A stretch of DNA of 64,000 nt. Origin: Burkholderiales bacterium (lineage in GTDB: Bacteria; Pseudomonadota; Gammaproteobacteria; Burkholderiales; SG8-41). Of this stretch, positions 9,119 to 18,231 are shown piece after piece. The stretch's first letter is position 1. Every line of letters starts with the position of its first letter. Location: NCBI GenBank assembly GCA_022841375.1, contig JALHRQ010000002.1, forward strand, positions 124,001 through 188,000, in the 5' to 3' direction. Below the pieces are notes generated by a model. The model ran no database searches. It saw only the letters and a program-made list of their open reading frames with translations, and was not told where the DNA came from. The position numbers and the translations under genes were made by a program.

Positions 9119-10117
9119 GTGATCATCAGCAGGACACCTTTCCGCATCTCCTTTTTCGGCGGTGGCACTGACTATCCAGCCTGGTATCGCGAACATGGCG
9201 GCGCGGTGCTCAGCACCGCAATTAACAAGTATTGCTACATCACCTGTCGCTATCTGCCTCCGTTCCATGATTTCAAACACCTGATTCGTTATTACAAGCG
9301 CGAAGAGGCCCAGACCGTCGATGACATCCAGCATCCTTCGGTGCGCGAATGTCTCAAATACCTGGAGTTCGAACAGGGTATTGACCTTGTGCACCATGCC
9401 GACCTGCCCGCGCGCTCCGGTCTCGGCTCCAGTTCGACCTTCACGGTGGGTCTGTTGCACGCGCTATATGCCCTGAAACATGAGATGGCGACCAAACGGC
9501 AACTGGCAATTTCCGCAATAAAGGTGGAGCAGGATCTCATCGGCGAGAACGTCGGCTCCCAGGACCAGGTTGCTGCTGCCTTTGGCGGACTTAACAAGAT
9601 CGAGTTCGGCGGGCCGCACGAAATCAGCGTACGGCCGTTGATCATGTCCCCGGAGCGCTTTGACAGCCTGCAGCAGCACATGATGCTGTTCTTCACAGGC
9701 TATTCGCGAATCGCATCAGAAGTGGCTGCTGACCAGATTGCGCAAATCCCCAATAAAAAAGCCAACCTGCGGGAGATGATGCAACTGGTTGAGGAAGCTG
9801 AGGCGCTGCTGCTCTCGAAGGAGGATCGCCTGGCCGAGTTCGGCAAATTGCTTAACGACCAGTGGATGGTCAAGCGGGGTATGTCTTCGCGGATTTCCAC
9901 TCCCGAGATCGACCAGATCTACGAAACCGGCATGAAAGCGGGCGCACTCGGCGGCAAGCTGCTCGGTGCTGGCAGCGGCGGCTTCATGCTGATGTTCGTG
10001 CGGCCCGAACAGCAAAAAGCCGTTAAAACAGCGCTCGGCAAGCTGCTCCACGTTCCCTGCCGATTCGACACGCTGGGCAGCCAGATCATTTACTACTCTC
10101 AGCACGACCAATACTGA
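9119..10117 (+). CDS. hddA: GHMP kinase, D-glycero-D-manno-heptose 7-phosphate kinase-like
   Basis: 332 residues starting at GTG. N-terminal IISRTPFRISFFGGGTDYP is the hallmark of the HddA/FKP-type GHMP kinases. The ATP loop is ARSGLGSSST at 98-107, and GGKLLGAGSGGF near residue 283 is the C-terminal GHMP motif. HddA phosphorylates heptose 7-phosphate at O-1 for GDP-D-glycero-alpha-D-manno-heptose. An HddC-like nucleotidyltransferase lies four genes downstream, but no GmhA isomerase or GmhB phosphatase is in the window. Related kinases act on other sugars, so the symbol is by family and context. Confidence 0.72.
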   Translation: MIISRTPFRISFFGGGTDYPAWYREHGGAVLSTAINKYCYITCRYLPPFHDFKHLIRYYKREEAQTVDDIQHPSVRECLKYLEFEQGIDLVHHADLPARSGLGSSSTFTVGLLHALYALKHEMATKRQLAISAIKVEQDLIGENVGSQDQVAAAFGGLNKIEFGGPHEISVRPLIMSPERFDSLQQHMMLFFTGYSRIASEVAADQIAQIPNKKANLREMMQLVEEAEALLLSKEDRLAEFGKLLNDQWMVKRGMSSRISTPEIDQIYETGMKAGALGGKLLGAGSGGFMLMFVRPEQQKAVKTALGKLLHVPCRFDTLGSQIIYYSQHDQY

Positions 10118-10250
10118 ATCGACTAAGTAGGCGCGAATCGTAACTCATTGATAGTATGTAAATAAGTTGAAAATACTTGACTGATATGCTTTACCTTTCG
10201 GGGTGCAGGCGGGCATAATTGGGCTTGGCGGACCCTCTGGATAGCTTTTA

Positions 10251-12314
10251 ATGAGCAATATACAAAACCTGAACAAGAAACTAGCCGAGCAGGGGCTTGA
10301 ACGCCTGAAACCCTCCGGCAGTACCAGGACCGAAGTGGACAACACTCTTCCCCTTACGGTCGGGTTGGTGCAGATCAACAACAGTTTTTCGGGACAGAAT
10401 TACCTGCCCTACGCGGCTGGTCTGTTGCAGTCCTATACCCAAAAACACGCCCGGCATCTGGAGCGTTATTCCTTTCAGTTGCCGGTCTATTCGCGTGTCC
10501 CGGTAGAGACGGCGGTCGAGCGCCTGCTTGGGGCCGATGTCATCGGATTCTCCGTTTACGTGTGGAATATCCGCATCTCCCTTGAAATCGCCAAACGCAT
10601 CAAGGCTCAGCGCCCGGAAACACTGATTGTTTTCGGCGGTCCGCAGGTTCCGGATCGGGCAGAGGAATTCCTCCGGCAAAATCCCTTCATCGATATTGCC
10701 TGTCACGGTGAAGGAGAGCAGGTATTTCTGTCCATACTTGAAAATTTCCCCTCCGCCACCTGGGAAAACGTCCAGTCCGTCAGTTATCTTTCGGCCGGCA
10801 CGTTCATCAACAATCCCCGCGCCGAACGCATGCGCGACATCACCATGGTTCCGTCGCCCTACCTGTCGGGCATATTCGAACCGCTGATGCAGGCCAATCC
10901 CGATGAGCGGTGGCTGATTCTCTGGGAAACCAACCGGGGCTGTCCGTTCCAGTGCACTTTCTGCGACTGGGGTTCGGCGACCGCCGCCAAGGTCAGCCAG
11001 TTCGACATCGAGCGTCTTCTGCGCGAAGTCGACTGGTTCGCCGAAAAGAAAATCGAATTCATTTTCACTTGCGACGCCAACTACGGCATGCTCGCTCGCG
11101 ATTTCGACATCACCCAATATGTGGTCGACACCAAGCAGCGCCTCGGTTACCCGCGCGCGCTTTCGGTGCAAAACACCAAGAACGGCACGGAGCGCGCCTA
11201 CAAGGTGCAGAAGCTGTTGTCTGATGCCGGTTTGAACAAGGGCGTGGCCCTGTCGCTGCAGTCGGTTGACCCCGAAACGCTGAAAGCGATCAAGCGAGAC
11301 AACATTTCCACCAAGTCATACCAGGAATTACAGCGTCGGTTTACACGAGACCGCGTTGAGACTTACTCCGATCTTATCCTGGGACTGCCGGGCGAAACCT
11401 ATGACTCCTTCGCCGAAGGCATATCCAGCGTCATTGAAAACGGACAGCACAACCGCATTCAGTTCAATAACCTGTCGATACTGCCCAATGCGGAAATGGG
11501 CGACCCCGAGTATCAAAAAAAATACGGCATGGAAATCATCGAGACGGAGATCATCAACATCCACGGCTCGTTGTCGGAGACGCGTGAAGAAATCCTCGAG
11601 ATGCAGCAATTGGTCGTGGCTACTGCTGCCATGCCGCGCGAAGACTGGGTAAAGACCCGGACCCTGTGCTGGATGACTGCGTTCCTGCATTTCGACAAGG
11701 TACTGCAGATACCATTGATCCTTGTTCACGAGACCAGCTCGATCAGCTATCGCGATCTTTTTGAGGCATTCCTGAATGCCGATGAGGAACGATTCCCGGT
11801 GGTGACGCAAATCAGGAATTTCTTCATCGACAAGGCCCGCGACATCCAGAACGGCGGCGCGGAGTACTGTCATTCCGCAGAATGGCTGGACATCTTCTGG
11901 CCAGCTGACGAATATGTGCTGATCAAGCTTTGCAAGGAAGAAACGCTGCATGGCTTTTATGCGGAGGCGGAGCAACTGCTTGTGGACTTCATGAAATCCA
12001 AGTTCGCGGACCTGCCCCGCGAGTTGCTGCATGAGGCCGTTGAGCTTAATCACAAGCTGATCAAATTGCCTTTCCAGAAACAGGATCTCGAATTCGAGAC
12101 CTCACATAATCTCTGGGAGTTCTACCAGCGCGCTCTGGTCGGCGAGACCACGCCTCTGGAAAAAAAACCGGTCATCAATCGCATCAATCGCACAAAGATT
12201 ACTTACAACTCCTGGGACGACTGGTGCCGGGAAGTCATTTGGTACGGCAACAAGAAAGGCGCCTACCTTTACGGCAACGAAACGGCCGAGCGCGAAATCG
12301 CGGGTCACTACTGA
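10251..12314 (+). CDS. B12-binding-domain radical SAM protein
   Basis: 687 residues. Residues about 34-165 form the Rossmann-like B12-binding domain typical of class B radical SAM enzymes (VGFSVYVWN-like strand, FGGPQVP, CHGEGE). The radical SAM cluster motif is CPFQCTFC, Cys 231, 235 and 238, after ETNRG. The remaining 400 residues include a TIM-barrel part (SLQSVDPETLKAIKRDN, LILGLPGETYDSF) and a C-terminal extension of unknown role. Possible chemistry is C-methylation or a radical rearrangement of the sugar. It follows a 133-base AT-rich gap and is nearly contiguous (4 bases) with the aldo/keto reductase gene. Confidence 0.85.
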   Translation: MSNIQNLNKKLAEQGLERLKPSGSTRTEVDNTLPLTVGLVQINNSFSGQNYLPYAAGLLQSYTQKHARHLERYSFQLPVYSRVPVETAVERLLGADVIGFSVYVWNIRISLEIAKRIKAQRPETLIVFGGPQVPDRAEEFLRQNPFIDIACHGEGEQVFLSILENFPSATWENVQSVSYLSAGTFINNPRAERMRDITMVPSPYLSGIFEPLMQANPDERWLILWETNRGCPFQCTFCDWGSATAAKVSQFDIERLLREVDWFAEKKIEFIFTCDANYGMLARDFDITQYVVDTKQRLGYPRALSVQNTKNGTERAYKVQKLLSDAGLNKGVALSLQSVDPETLKAIKRDNISTKSYQELQRRFTRDRVETYSDLILGLPGETYDSFAEGISSVIENGQHNRIQFNNLSILPNAEMGDPEYQKKYGMEIIETEIINIHGSLSETREEILEMQQLVVATAAMPREDWVKTRTLCWMTAFLHFDKVLQIPLILVHETSSISYRDLFEAFLNADEERFPVVTQIRNFFIDKARDIQNGGAEYCHSAEWLDIFWPADEYVLIKLCKEETLHGFYAEAEQLLVDFMKSKFADLPRELLHEAVELNHKLIKLPFQKQDLEFETSHNLWEFYQRALVGETTPLEKKPVINRINRTKITYNSWDDWCREVIWYGNKKGAYLYGNETAEREIAGHY

Positions 12315-12318
12315 CCGC

Positions 12319-13284
12319 ATGCGTTACCGGCAACTGGGCTCAACCGGGATCAAGGTCTCGGAGATCGGGTTTGGCGCTTGGGGCATCGGCGGCAACAATA
12401 ATGGCGCGGTAGCCTACGGCCCGGTCGATGCCGCGGAAGCACGACTCGCCCTGTTGTCCGCAGTCGACGCCGGCGTCACCCTCTTTGATACGGCCGACTT
12501 TTACGGCTTTGGTCATAGCGAATCCGTACTCGGCGAGACGCTGAAACCACATCGTAGCCGCGTGGTATTCGCCACCAAGTGCGGCATGCTTGATGCTGCA
12601 GGAAATCAGGACTTCAGCGCGCAACACATGCACCAAGCGCTGGAATCCAGCCTGCGACGGCTGCAGACCGACTATATCGATCTTTATCAACTACATAGTC
12701 CTCCGATTGACCTGGTAACCCGCGGCGGGGAAATTCTAGCCACGCTGGAAACCATGAAACAGGCCGGGAAAATTCGCGCCTACGGCATCTCCGTGCGCTC
12801 GCCGGAGGACGGTTTGGTAGCAGTGCGCGACCTGGGGTTCGACTGCCTGCAGACCAATTTCAACCTGATCGACCAACGAGCGCTGGATAGCGGATTGCTC
12901 AGGCTTTGCGAATTTAGCGGCGCCAGCATCATTGCACGCACTCCGCTGGTATTCGGATTCCTCACCGGCCAATATACCGCAACCGATGATTTCGCCCCGG
13001 ATGATCACCGCCGGCGCTGGACCCCCGGGCAACGTGCGCAATGGGCCGCAGCACCAAAACTGTTCGAACCCCTGATCGCCGGCGAGCCACAGACACCGTC
13101 GCAGTTCGCCCTGCGTTTTTGCTTGTCGTTCCCTGCGGTGTCTGCGACGATTCCCGGGATGCTGATCCGCCAGCATGTCGCCGAAAACACAGCGGCCAGC
13201 GACATGGGGCCATTGTCGACAGCGACGCGGGAACAAGTGGTTGCTATCTACAGGCAGAATACATTTTTCGCGAAAAAAAACTGA
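12319..13284 (+). CDS. Aldo/keto reductase
   Basis: 321 residues with a standard AKR (beta/alpha)8 barrel. The catalytic tetrad can be seen: Asp and Tyr in FDTADFYGFG, Lys in FATKCG, and His in YQLHSPP. It is probably NADPH-dependent and reduces a carbonyl. The start is four bases after the radical SAM gene, suggesting that the two act on the same intermediate. AKRs in sugar operons often reduce 3- or 4-keto sugars; the substrate here is not known. Confidence 0.82.
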   Translation: MRYRQLGSTGIKVSEIGFGAWGIGGNNNGAVAYGPVDAAEARLALLSAVDAGVTLFDTADFYGFGHSESVLGETLKPHRSRVVFATKCGMLDAAGNQDFSAQHMHQALESSLRRLQTDYIDLYQLHSPPIDLVTRGGEILATLETMKQAGKIRAYGISVRSPEDGLVAVRDLGFDCLQTNFNLIDQRALDSGLLRLCEFSGASIIARTPLVFGFLTGQYTATDDFAPDDHRRRWTPGQRAQWAAAPKLFEPLIAGEPQTPSQFALRFCLSFPAVSATIPGMLIRQHVAENTAASDMGPLSTATREQVVAIYRQNTFFAKKN

Positions 13285-13301
13285 TCTCCGGAAACTGACC
13301 C

Positions 13302-14273
13302 ATGTTATTCAAAAACACCAAGGTGCTGGTCGCCGGCGCCAGTGGACTGATTGGCAGCAACCTGCTTTTGCGACTGCTCAATGAGGGCGCCACGGTACGA
13401 GCGACACTGCACCGCAAAGATCCTGTAATAGTGGATCCCAGAATTGAATATGTGCGTTGTGATCTGACCAACGGCGCCGACTGCCATCGGGCAGTCGAGG
13501 GCATGCAACATGTCCACTTGTGTGCCGCCAACACCTCGGGAGCAGCCATGATTGCTGCAACCCCGATGATCCACGTCACGCCCAACATCCTGATTAACTC
13601 GCAAATGCTTGAGGCGGCCTATGAGGCCGGCGTGGAAAAATTCATCTGGCTGGGCAGCACTGTGGCCTACCCCAATTCCGATCAGCCCATGACGGAAGAC
13701 CAGGTGCTGACCGGCGAACCGTTCGAGAAATACTATTACGCCGGCTGGGCAAAGCGCTTCATGGAAGTGCTGTGCCGCATGTATGGGGAAAAGCTGCCCC
13801 GTCCCATGACAACCATCGTGCTGCGCCCAACCAATGTCTATGGCCCGCGGGACGATTTTGAATTCGCCACATCGCATGTCATTCCCGCACTGATCCGGAA
13901 ATCGATCGAGCGGTGGGATCCGATCGAGGTCTGGGGCGATGGTAGCGAGGTGCGCGACGCCCTCTACGTCGATGACATGGTCGAAGCCATGGTGCTCGCC
14001 GCCACGAAACTGGATCGTTATGCGACCATCAATATAGGCCTTGGCAAGGGCCACTCGGTGCGCGAACTGCTCAGCCTGATCACCGACCTGGACGGCTATG
14101 CACAAGCCAAAATCAAATACGATCCATCGAAACCAACAATGATTCCAATCCGTCTGATCGACACTGCCAAGGCGGAATCCCTGCTCGGTTTCAGGGCTCG
14201 CGTTGACATCCGAGAAGGTCTGCGCCGCACCATTGAATGGTATCGTTCAAGCCGCGACATACGCCGCCCTTGA
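13302..14273 (+). CDS. NAD-dependent sugar epimerase/reductase (GDP-fucose synthase-like)
   Basis: 323 residues, extended SDR. VLVAGASGLIGSNLL is the nucleotide-binding loop, NTSG and WLGSTVAYPNSD carry the Ser region, and RPTNVYGP is the family substrate motif. The catalytic segment reads KYYYAGWAKRF, so the nearest Tyr is five, not four, residues before the Lys; the position four before it is Ala. This may be a subfamily trait. With the RmlC-like epimerase it could finish a 6-deoxy sugar by reducing the 4-keto group, as Fcl or MlghC/DdahC do. Confidence 0.75.
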   Translation: MLFKNTKVLVAGASGLIGSNLLLRLLNEGATVRATLHRKDPVIVDPRIEYVRCDLTNGADCHRAVEGMQHVHLCAANTSGAAMIAATPMIHVTPNILINSQMLEAAYEAGVEKFIWLGSTVAYPNSDQPMTEDQVLTGEPFEKYYYAGWAKRFMEVLCRMYGEKLPRPMTTIVLRPTNVYGPRDDFEFATSHVIPALIRKSIERWDPIEVWGDGSEVRDALYVDDMVEAMVLAATKLDRYATINIGLGKGHSVRELLSLITDLDGYAQAKIKYDPSKPTMIPIRLIDTAKAESLLGFRARVDIREGLRRTIEWYRSSRDIRRP

Positions 14274-14309
14274 CTCCAGCCTCACCCTCGGTCTGCTAAG
14301 CTCCGCAGC

Positions 14310-15065
14310 GTGCCGATGAAACCGACCCCATCAATGTCTTTGATCGACGCCGTGATCCTTGCCGGGGGTCTCGGCACGCGGTTGCAGACCGTGGTCAGCG
14401 ATCGGCCGAAGCCGCTTGCGACCATCCAGGACCGCCCGTTCCTCGACCTACTGGTGGATGATTTGTTGCACCAGGGCCTGCGTCGATTCGTGCTGTGCAT
14501 CAGCCACCAACGCGAGCAGATCGTGGCGCATTTCCAGGCGCGCAGGGATGCGGAATTTGTGTTCTCGGAAGAGACCCATCCCCTGGGCACCGGAGGCGCG
14601 GTGCGGCATGCACTGCCGCTGATCCGGAGTAATCCTTTTATCCTGTTGAATGGTGATTCGTATTGTCGGGTGGATCTCGATGCTTTGCTCGACTTCCATG
14701 TTACACGCGGCGCCCAGGCTTCGATGGTTGTCACGGCTGCCCGCGGACGCAATGACGGAGGCAATATCGACTTGGCGGCGGACGGACGGATTACGGCATT
14801 TCGCGAAAAAGCAGCGGTCTCAACGGGAGGTCCCGCGCTGATCAATGCCGGCATTTATGTTCTGCCGCGAGACCTGCCTGCCACCTGGAACCATCCCGAT
14901 CCATTGTCACTGGAGCGCGATGTGTTTCCCCAACTTGCGGCCAGCGGAAAATGTTTCGGTTTAATGGTGGAATCGGAAGTTTTTGATATCGGGACCCCGG
15001 ACCGTTATGCCGACGCGCAGCAACGGCTACCGAATACTACCAACAAAAAATTGAACGACTCATGA
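14310..15065 (+). CDS. hddC: Sugar-1-phosphate nucleotidyltransferase, HddC-like
   Basis: Up to 251 residues. VILAGGLGTRL (about 15-25) and RPKPLATI form the nucleotidyltransferase signature; LNGDSYCRVD carries the metal-binding Asp. The sequence pattern IDAVILAGGLGTRLQTVVSDRPKP is that of D-glycero-alpha-D-manno-heptose 1-phosphate guanylyltransferase. The first possible start is GTG at 14310, with ATGs at 14316 and 14334; the last would begin MSLIDAVI and fits the family N-terminus best. It overlaps the next gene by four bases. Confidence 0.75.
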   Translation: MPMKPTPSMSLIDAVILAGGLGTRLQTVVSDRPKPLATIQDRPFLDLLVDDLLHQGLRRFVLCISHQREQIVAHFQARRDAEFVFSEETHPLGTGGAVRHALPLIRSNPFILLNGDSYCRVDLDALLDFHVTRGAQASMVVTAARGRNDGGNIDLAADGRITAFREKAAVSTGGPALINAGIYVLPRDLPATWNHPDPLSLERDVFPQLAASGKCFGLMVESEVFDIGTPDRYADAQQRLPNTTNKKLNDS

Positions 15066-15901
15066 TGAATGCTGCGGCACTGGAACGGGCAACCGTACCT
15101 GTCAGCGTTGTCATACCTTGTTTTTGTTGTTCAGCAACCATCAACCGCGCGGTCCATTCCGTTGCCAGTCAAAGCGTACTGCCTGTCGAAATTATCCTTG
15201 TCGATGATGCCAGTGACGACGACACACCGTCAGTTTTACGCCTGCTGCAGGAACAATTTCACAGCGGCTGGATCAAAATTATCACGCAAAGCACAAACTC
15301 CGGTGCCGGTGCGGCACGCAATTCGGGCTGGGAGGTTGCCAAATCTGAATATGTTGCCTTCCTGGATGCCGATGACGCCTGGCATCCGAAGAAATTGGAG
15401 ATACAGCTTTATGCCATGTCCACACATCCGGATGCTCTGTTGTCGGGGCATCGCTCGGTTATTGGTTCCACATTGCCTGATCCCGGCTCTCCGGACAAAG
15501 TGTTGATCGAAAAAATCACTTTCCGGCAGCTGCTTCTCGCCAACCGCTTTGTTACGCCATCTGTAATGGTCAAGCGCACTGTGCCTTTCCGCTTTCGCAC
15601 CGGTCAGCGGCACATGGAAGACCATCTGCTATGGATGCAGATTGCGGCAAGCGGAGCGCTGGTTTTACGATTGAATGCACCACTGGCCGCCACCTTTAAA
15701 CCGGCTTATGGCGCATCGGGCCTGAGCAGCAACCTCTGGTTGATGGAAAAGGCGGAATGCAGCAATTACCTGCAACTTGCGGGGGACGGCGCCATCTCGC
15801 GCCTTGCCGCTCTGGCGCTCTGCATCTACTCGGTGCTGAAGTTCCTCAAACGCATCGCCGTTAAAGCAACGCGGTCGATGATACCGACGCCTTCAAACTA
15901 A
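15062..15901 (+). CDS. Family 2 glycosyltransferase
   Basis: 279 residues. VSVVIPCFCCSATINRAVHS at about 14, LVDDASDDDT and the metal-binding FLDADDAW are GT2 hallmarks. The last 40 residues include a hydrophobic stretch that may touch the membrane. It is the last gene of the forward sugar operon and its ATG overlaps the stop of the nucleotidyltransferase gene. Its TAA stop overlaps the stop codon of the opposing ABC ATPase gene by three bases (15899-15900 shared), so there is no space for a terminator between the two. Confidence 0.82.
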   Translation: MMNAAALERATVPVSVVIPCFCCSATINRAVHSVASQSVLPVEIILVDDASDDDTPSVLRLLQEQFHSGWIKIITQSTNSGAGAARNSGWEVAKSEYVAFLDADDAWHPKKLEIQLYAMSTHPDALLSGHRSVIGSTLPDPGSPDKVLIEKITFRQLLLANRFVTPSVMVKRTVPFRFRTGQRHMEDHLLWMQIAASGALVLRLNAPLAATFKPAYGASGLSSNLWLMEKAECSNYLQLAGDGAISRLAALALCIYSVLKFLKRIAVKATRSMIPTPSN

Positions 15902-16614
15902 CAAATGCGCTCAAGGCCGGTCATTTCACCGTGATTCAATCGCATCATGATATTGCAGTTTTTACGGATGAGATTTTCGTCGTGGGAAGCCAGAAAAAGA
16001 ATTTTTGACCGGTCTATCATTGCCTTCAGTCGCTGTTGGGCCTTTTCGTAGAACGACGTATCCCCGACACTCAACCACTCGTCCATCACGATAATGTCTG
16101 CCGGTACGCTGGTTGAGATGGCAAAGGCCAGGCGCATGTACATACCGCTCGAAAATGTACGCAGAGGCATATCCAGGTAATCGCCAAGCTCGGAAAAATC
16201 AGCGATGCCTTCAGTCAGCGCTTCGATTTCACGCGGCTTTAGGCCCATGATAGTACCGCGGAGATGAATATTTTCTAGTCCCGTCGCTTCGGCTTCCATG
16301 CCGATAGAAATGCTAAGCATCGACGCCACTTTGCCTTGCACGTTGATTGTACCGCGCGTTGGCTCATAAGCACCCGCAATGACCCGGAGCAACGTGGATT
16401 TACCGGATCCGTTGTGTCCAATAATGCCGACCCGATCGCCCTCCTTGAAGGAAAAGCTGACATTGTTGAGCGCGCGAATGACGACACGCTGCGCAGCATC
16501 GCGGGCCAGAATGCCGCCCGTTGCAGCCCTGATGAAGGTGTTTTTCAGTGAACGACTTTGGGTGCCGTATATCGGGAATTCAACAGCAATGTCTGCAGCT
16601 ATGACTTGTGACAT
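15898..16614 (-). CDS. wzt: O-antigen/polysaccharide ABC exporter ATP-binding protein
   Basis: 238 residues. Walker A GHNGSGKS at 66-73, ABC signature FSSGMYMRLAF, Walker B IIVMDEWLSVGD and the H-loop ASHDEN are all present, and the LRGTIMGL segment is typical of Wzt/TagH-type ATPases. The protein stops soon after the nucleotide-binding domain, so it lacks the C-terminal carbohydrate-binding domain that recognises terminated chains in the E. coli O8/O9a type. It would therefore resemble exporters coupled to synthesis, as in Klebsiella O2a. It lies three bases downstream of the permease gene. Confidence 0.88.
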   Translation of the reverse strand: MSQVIAADIAVEFPIYGTQSRSLKNTFIRAATGGILARDAAQRVVIRALNNVSFSFKEGDRVGIIGHNGSGKSTLLRVIAGAYEPTRGTINVQGKVASMLSISIGMEAEATGLENIHLRGTIMGLKPREIEALTEGIADFSELGDYLDMPLRTFSSGMYMRLAFAISTSVPADIIVMDEWLSVGDTSFYEKAQQRLKAMIDRSKILFLASHDENLIRKNCNIMMRLNHGEMTGLERIC

Positions 16615-16617
16615 GAC

Positions 16618-17421
16618 TTAGACCCAATAGGCGATTCGCGCCCGAAATCTGGAAAATACAGCGAGTGCAGCCAGATAGCCGCAACAGGTAATGGTGATAA
16701 CCACAAACCAAGAAAGTGTTGGCATAGGTCCGCCCAACAAAGGCTGACGCACTATCTCGAGAAAATGGAATAGTGGATTAATTTTTGCGGCGTATATGTT
16801 ACGCCCCAGCATCTCGGCCTTCCACATCACCGGCGTCAGAAACAATGCGACCTGCATCAGGCTGGCAACGATCTGCGGAATATCCCGGAATCGGGCGCAC
16901 ATGAGTCCGAGCAATATCCCCACCCACAGAGCATTAGCCACAATAAAAAATAATGCGACTGGAAACAACAGGAGATTCAGGGATAGCGGTGGCGGATAGA
17001 AAAGGAGTACCAATGCCACGATTACCAGATTATGCGTAAACACGATCAGGTTTTTCCATACCACCCGCAGCACGTGGATCGTCAAAGGCAGTTTAATCTG
17101 CTTGATGAATCCCTCCGCAGCAATGAAGGCCAGGCAAAGCTCGTTGACAGTGGTCGAGATTAACAACCAAGTCACCAGACTGATTGCCAAGTAAGGAAAA
17201 TAAGCCGAGATGTCCTGACCGAAAAGGCGCCCATAGAGCGGGCCCATGGCACCAACGAGGATGCCGGTGCTTATCGTCAGCCAGAACGGGCCCAGCATGG
17301 AGCGCCGATAGCGCTGACGAATCTCCTGCCACCCAAGCATTGGCCAGATGTAAATGCTGCAGACACCGCTCTTCAAATCCTGAAGGGCCAGCGTTAAATT
17401 ACTGTGGCGAGTGGTCGACAA
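16618..17421 (-). CDS. wzm: O-antigen/polysaccharide ABC exporter permease
   Basis: 267 residues of the ABC-2 type permease family. The RQRYRRSMLGPFWLTISTG start is the amphipathic coupling region of Wzm/KpsM proteins, and about six hydrophobic segments follow. With the ATPase gene downstream it forms the inner-membrane exporter that moves an undecaprenyl-linked glycan to the periplasm. It sits in the reverse operon GT2-wzm-wzt. Confidence 0.88.
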   Translation of the reverse strand: MSTTRHSNLTLALQDLKSGVCSIYIWPMLGWQEIRQRYRRSMLGPFWLTISTGILVGAMGPLYGRLFGQDISAYFPYLAISLVTWLLISTTVNELCLAFIAAEGFIKQIKLPLTIHVLRVVWKNLIVFTHNLVIVALVLLFYPPPLSLNLLLFPVALFFIVANALWVGILLGLMCARFRDIPQIVASLMQVALFLTPVMWKAEMLGRNIYAAKINPLFHFLEIVRQPLLGGPMPTLSWFVVITITCCGYLAALAVFSRFRARIAYWV

Positions 17422-17464
17422 TATAAAAACCTGTAATTTTTCAACATTTTAACTCAAGCCCTCG

Positions 17465-18190
17465 TCACCCTACAAACTGCTTCCAGAAAAACCGGAGCAT
17501 GCTCGTCAGGTGCCACCGCAGGTAACGAAGATTGCGGTGGCTTGCACGGCGCGCGTGATGAATAACTTTGACAGCCGGGATCATCTGCACTCGAAACCCT
17601 GCCTGATGCAGCCGGGCACACGCATCAACGTCCTCGTAATACAGGAAAAATCGTTCGTCGAAACCACCAATCCGCCGGAACATATCGGCACGCCAAAGCA
17701 TGAACATGCCCGCAACCCAATCCGGTTGGATAGGTGTCTCTTCGATTGCATAATCAGGACCGTGCTGGCCACAAAAGGCCTTGCGCGCAATGCTTAATGG
17801 CGTGGGGAAGAGCCGGGCGCTGTCTTCAATTTGCCCTTGCGGCCCGGTTACCAGCGGTGCCGTCACCCCTATCGCCGTATCTGCCAAGCCGGCTACCAAA
17901 GCCGGAAAAGGGTCGCTGTGAAATCGAATGTCAGGATTCAGCACACAAAAATATTCGCCATGGGCAACCTTAAACGCTGCGTTATGGTTTGCAGCAAAAC
18001 CCCGGCGATACCGGTTTTTGATTATCTGTATCGGGAAAGGAAACTCCGCCTCATTAAAAGGCAGCTGCTCTTCAATATTCAAGGTCAGCAGCACATGCAA
18101 GGGCATTGACTTGCAATTGGCCCGGATGTCCTGCAGCAATTGCGCGACGAGCTCGCCTTGCCCATGACTGACTATCGATACCGCAATCAT
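17465..18190 (-). CDS. Family 2 glycosyltransferase, rhamnosyltransferase-like
   Basis: 241 residues. The IVSHGQGELVAQLL start, NRYRRGFAANHNAAF and the acidic motif LNPDIRF match the WbbL/RfbN rhamnosyltransferase group, and FDERFFLYYEDVDACARL is the acceptor-side motif of the same group. First gene of the reverse operon that continues into wzm and wzt. The donor sugar cannot be fixed from sequence; rhamnose is the family precedent. Confidence 0.82.
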   Translation of the reverse strand: MIAVSIVSHGQGELVAQLLQDIRANCKSMPLHVLLTLNIEEQLPFNEAEFPFPIQIIKNRYRRGFAANHNAAFKVAHGEYFCVLNPDIRFHSDPFPALVAGLADTAIGVTAPLVTGPQGQIEDSARLFPTPLSIARKAFCGQHGPDYAIEETPIQPDWVAGMFMLWRADMFRRIGGFDERFFLYYEDVDACARLHQAGFRVQMIPAVKVIHHARRASHRNLRYLRWHLTSMLRFFWKQFVG

Positions 18191-18201
18191 TTTGCGTCCC
18201 G

Positions 18202-18231
18202 ATGATGAGAGGCAAAAATAGTTTTGGTCAA
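18202..18231 (-). promoter_or_regulatory. Predicted promoter of the GT2-wzm-wzt operon
   Basis: On the reverse strand TTGACC (18226-18231) and CATCAT (18202-18207) are 18 bases apart. The ATG is at 18190, so the leader would be only about ten bases. A prediction from consensus match only. Confidence 0.35.

Noticed and set aside
7507-9168. Long reverse-strand open frame of 553 codons
   Set aside because: It is a shadow of the methyltransferase and epimerase genes in a high-GC region; its residue make-up (His, Asp, Val rich) has no family pattern.
15898-15901. Overlapping stop codons of two convergent genes as a sign of a sequencing error
   Set aside because: Both proteins have full family length and intact ends, so the overlap is natural.
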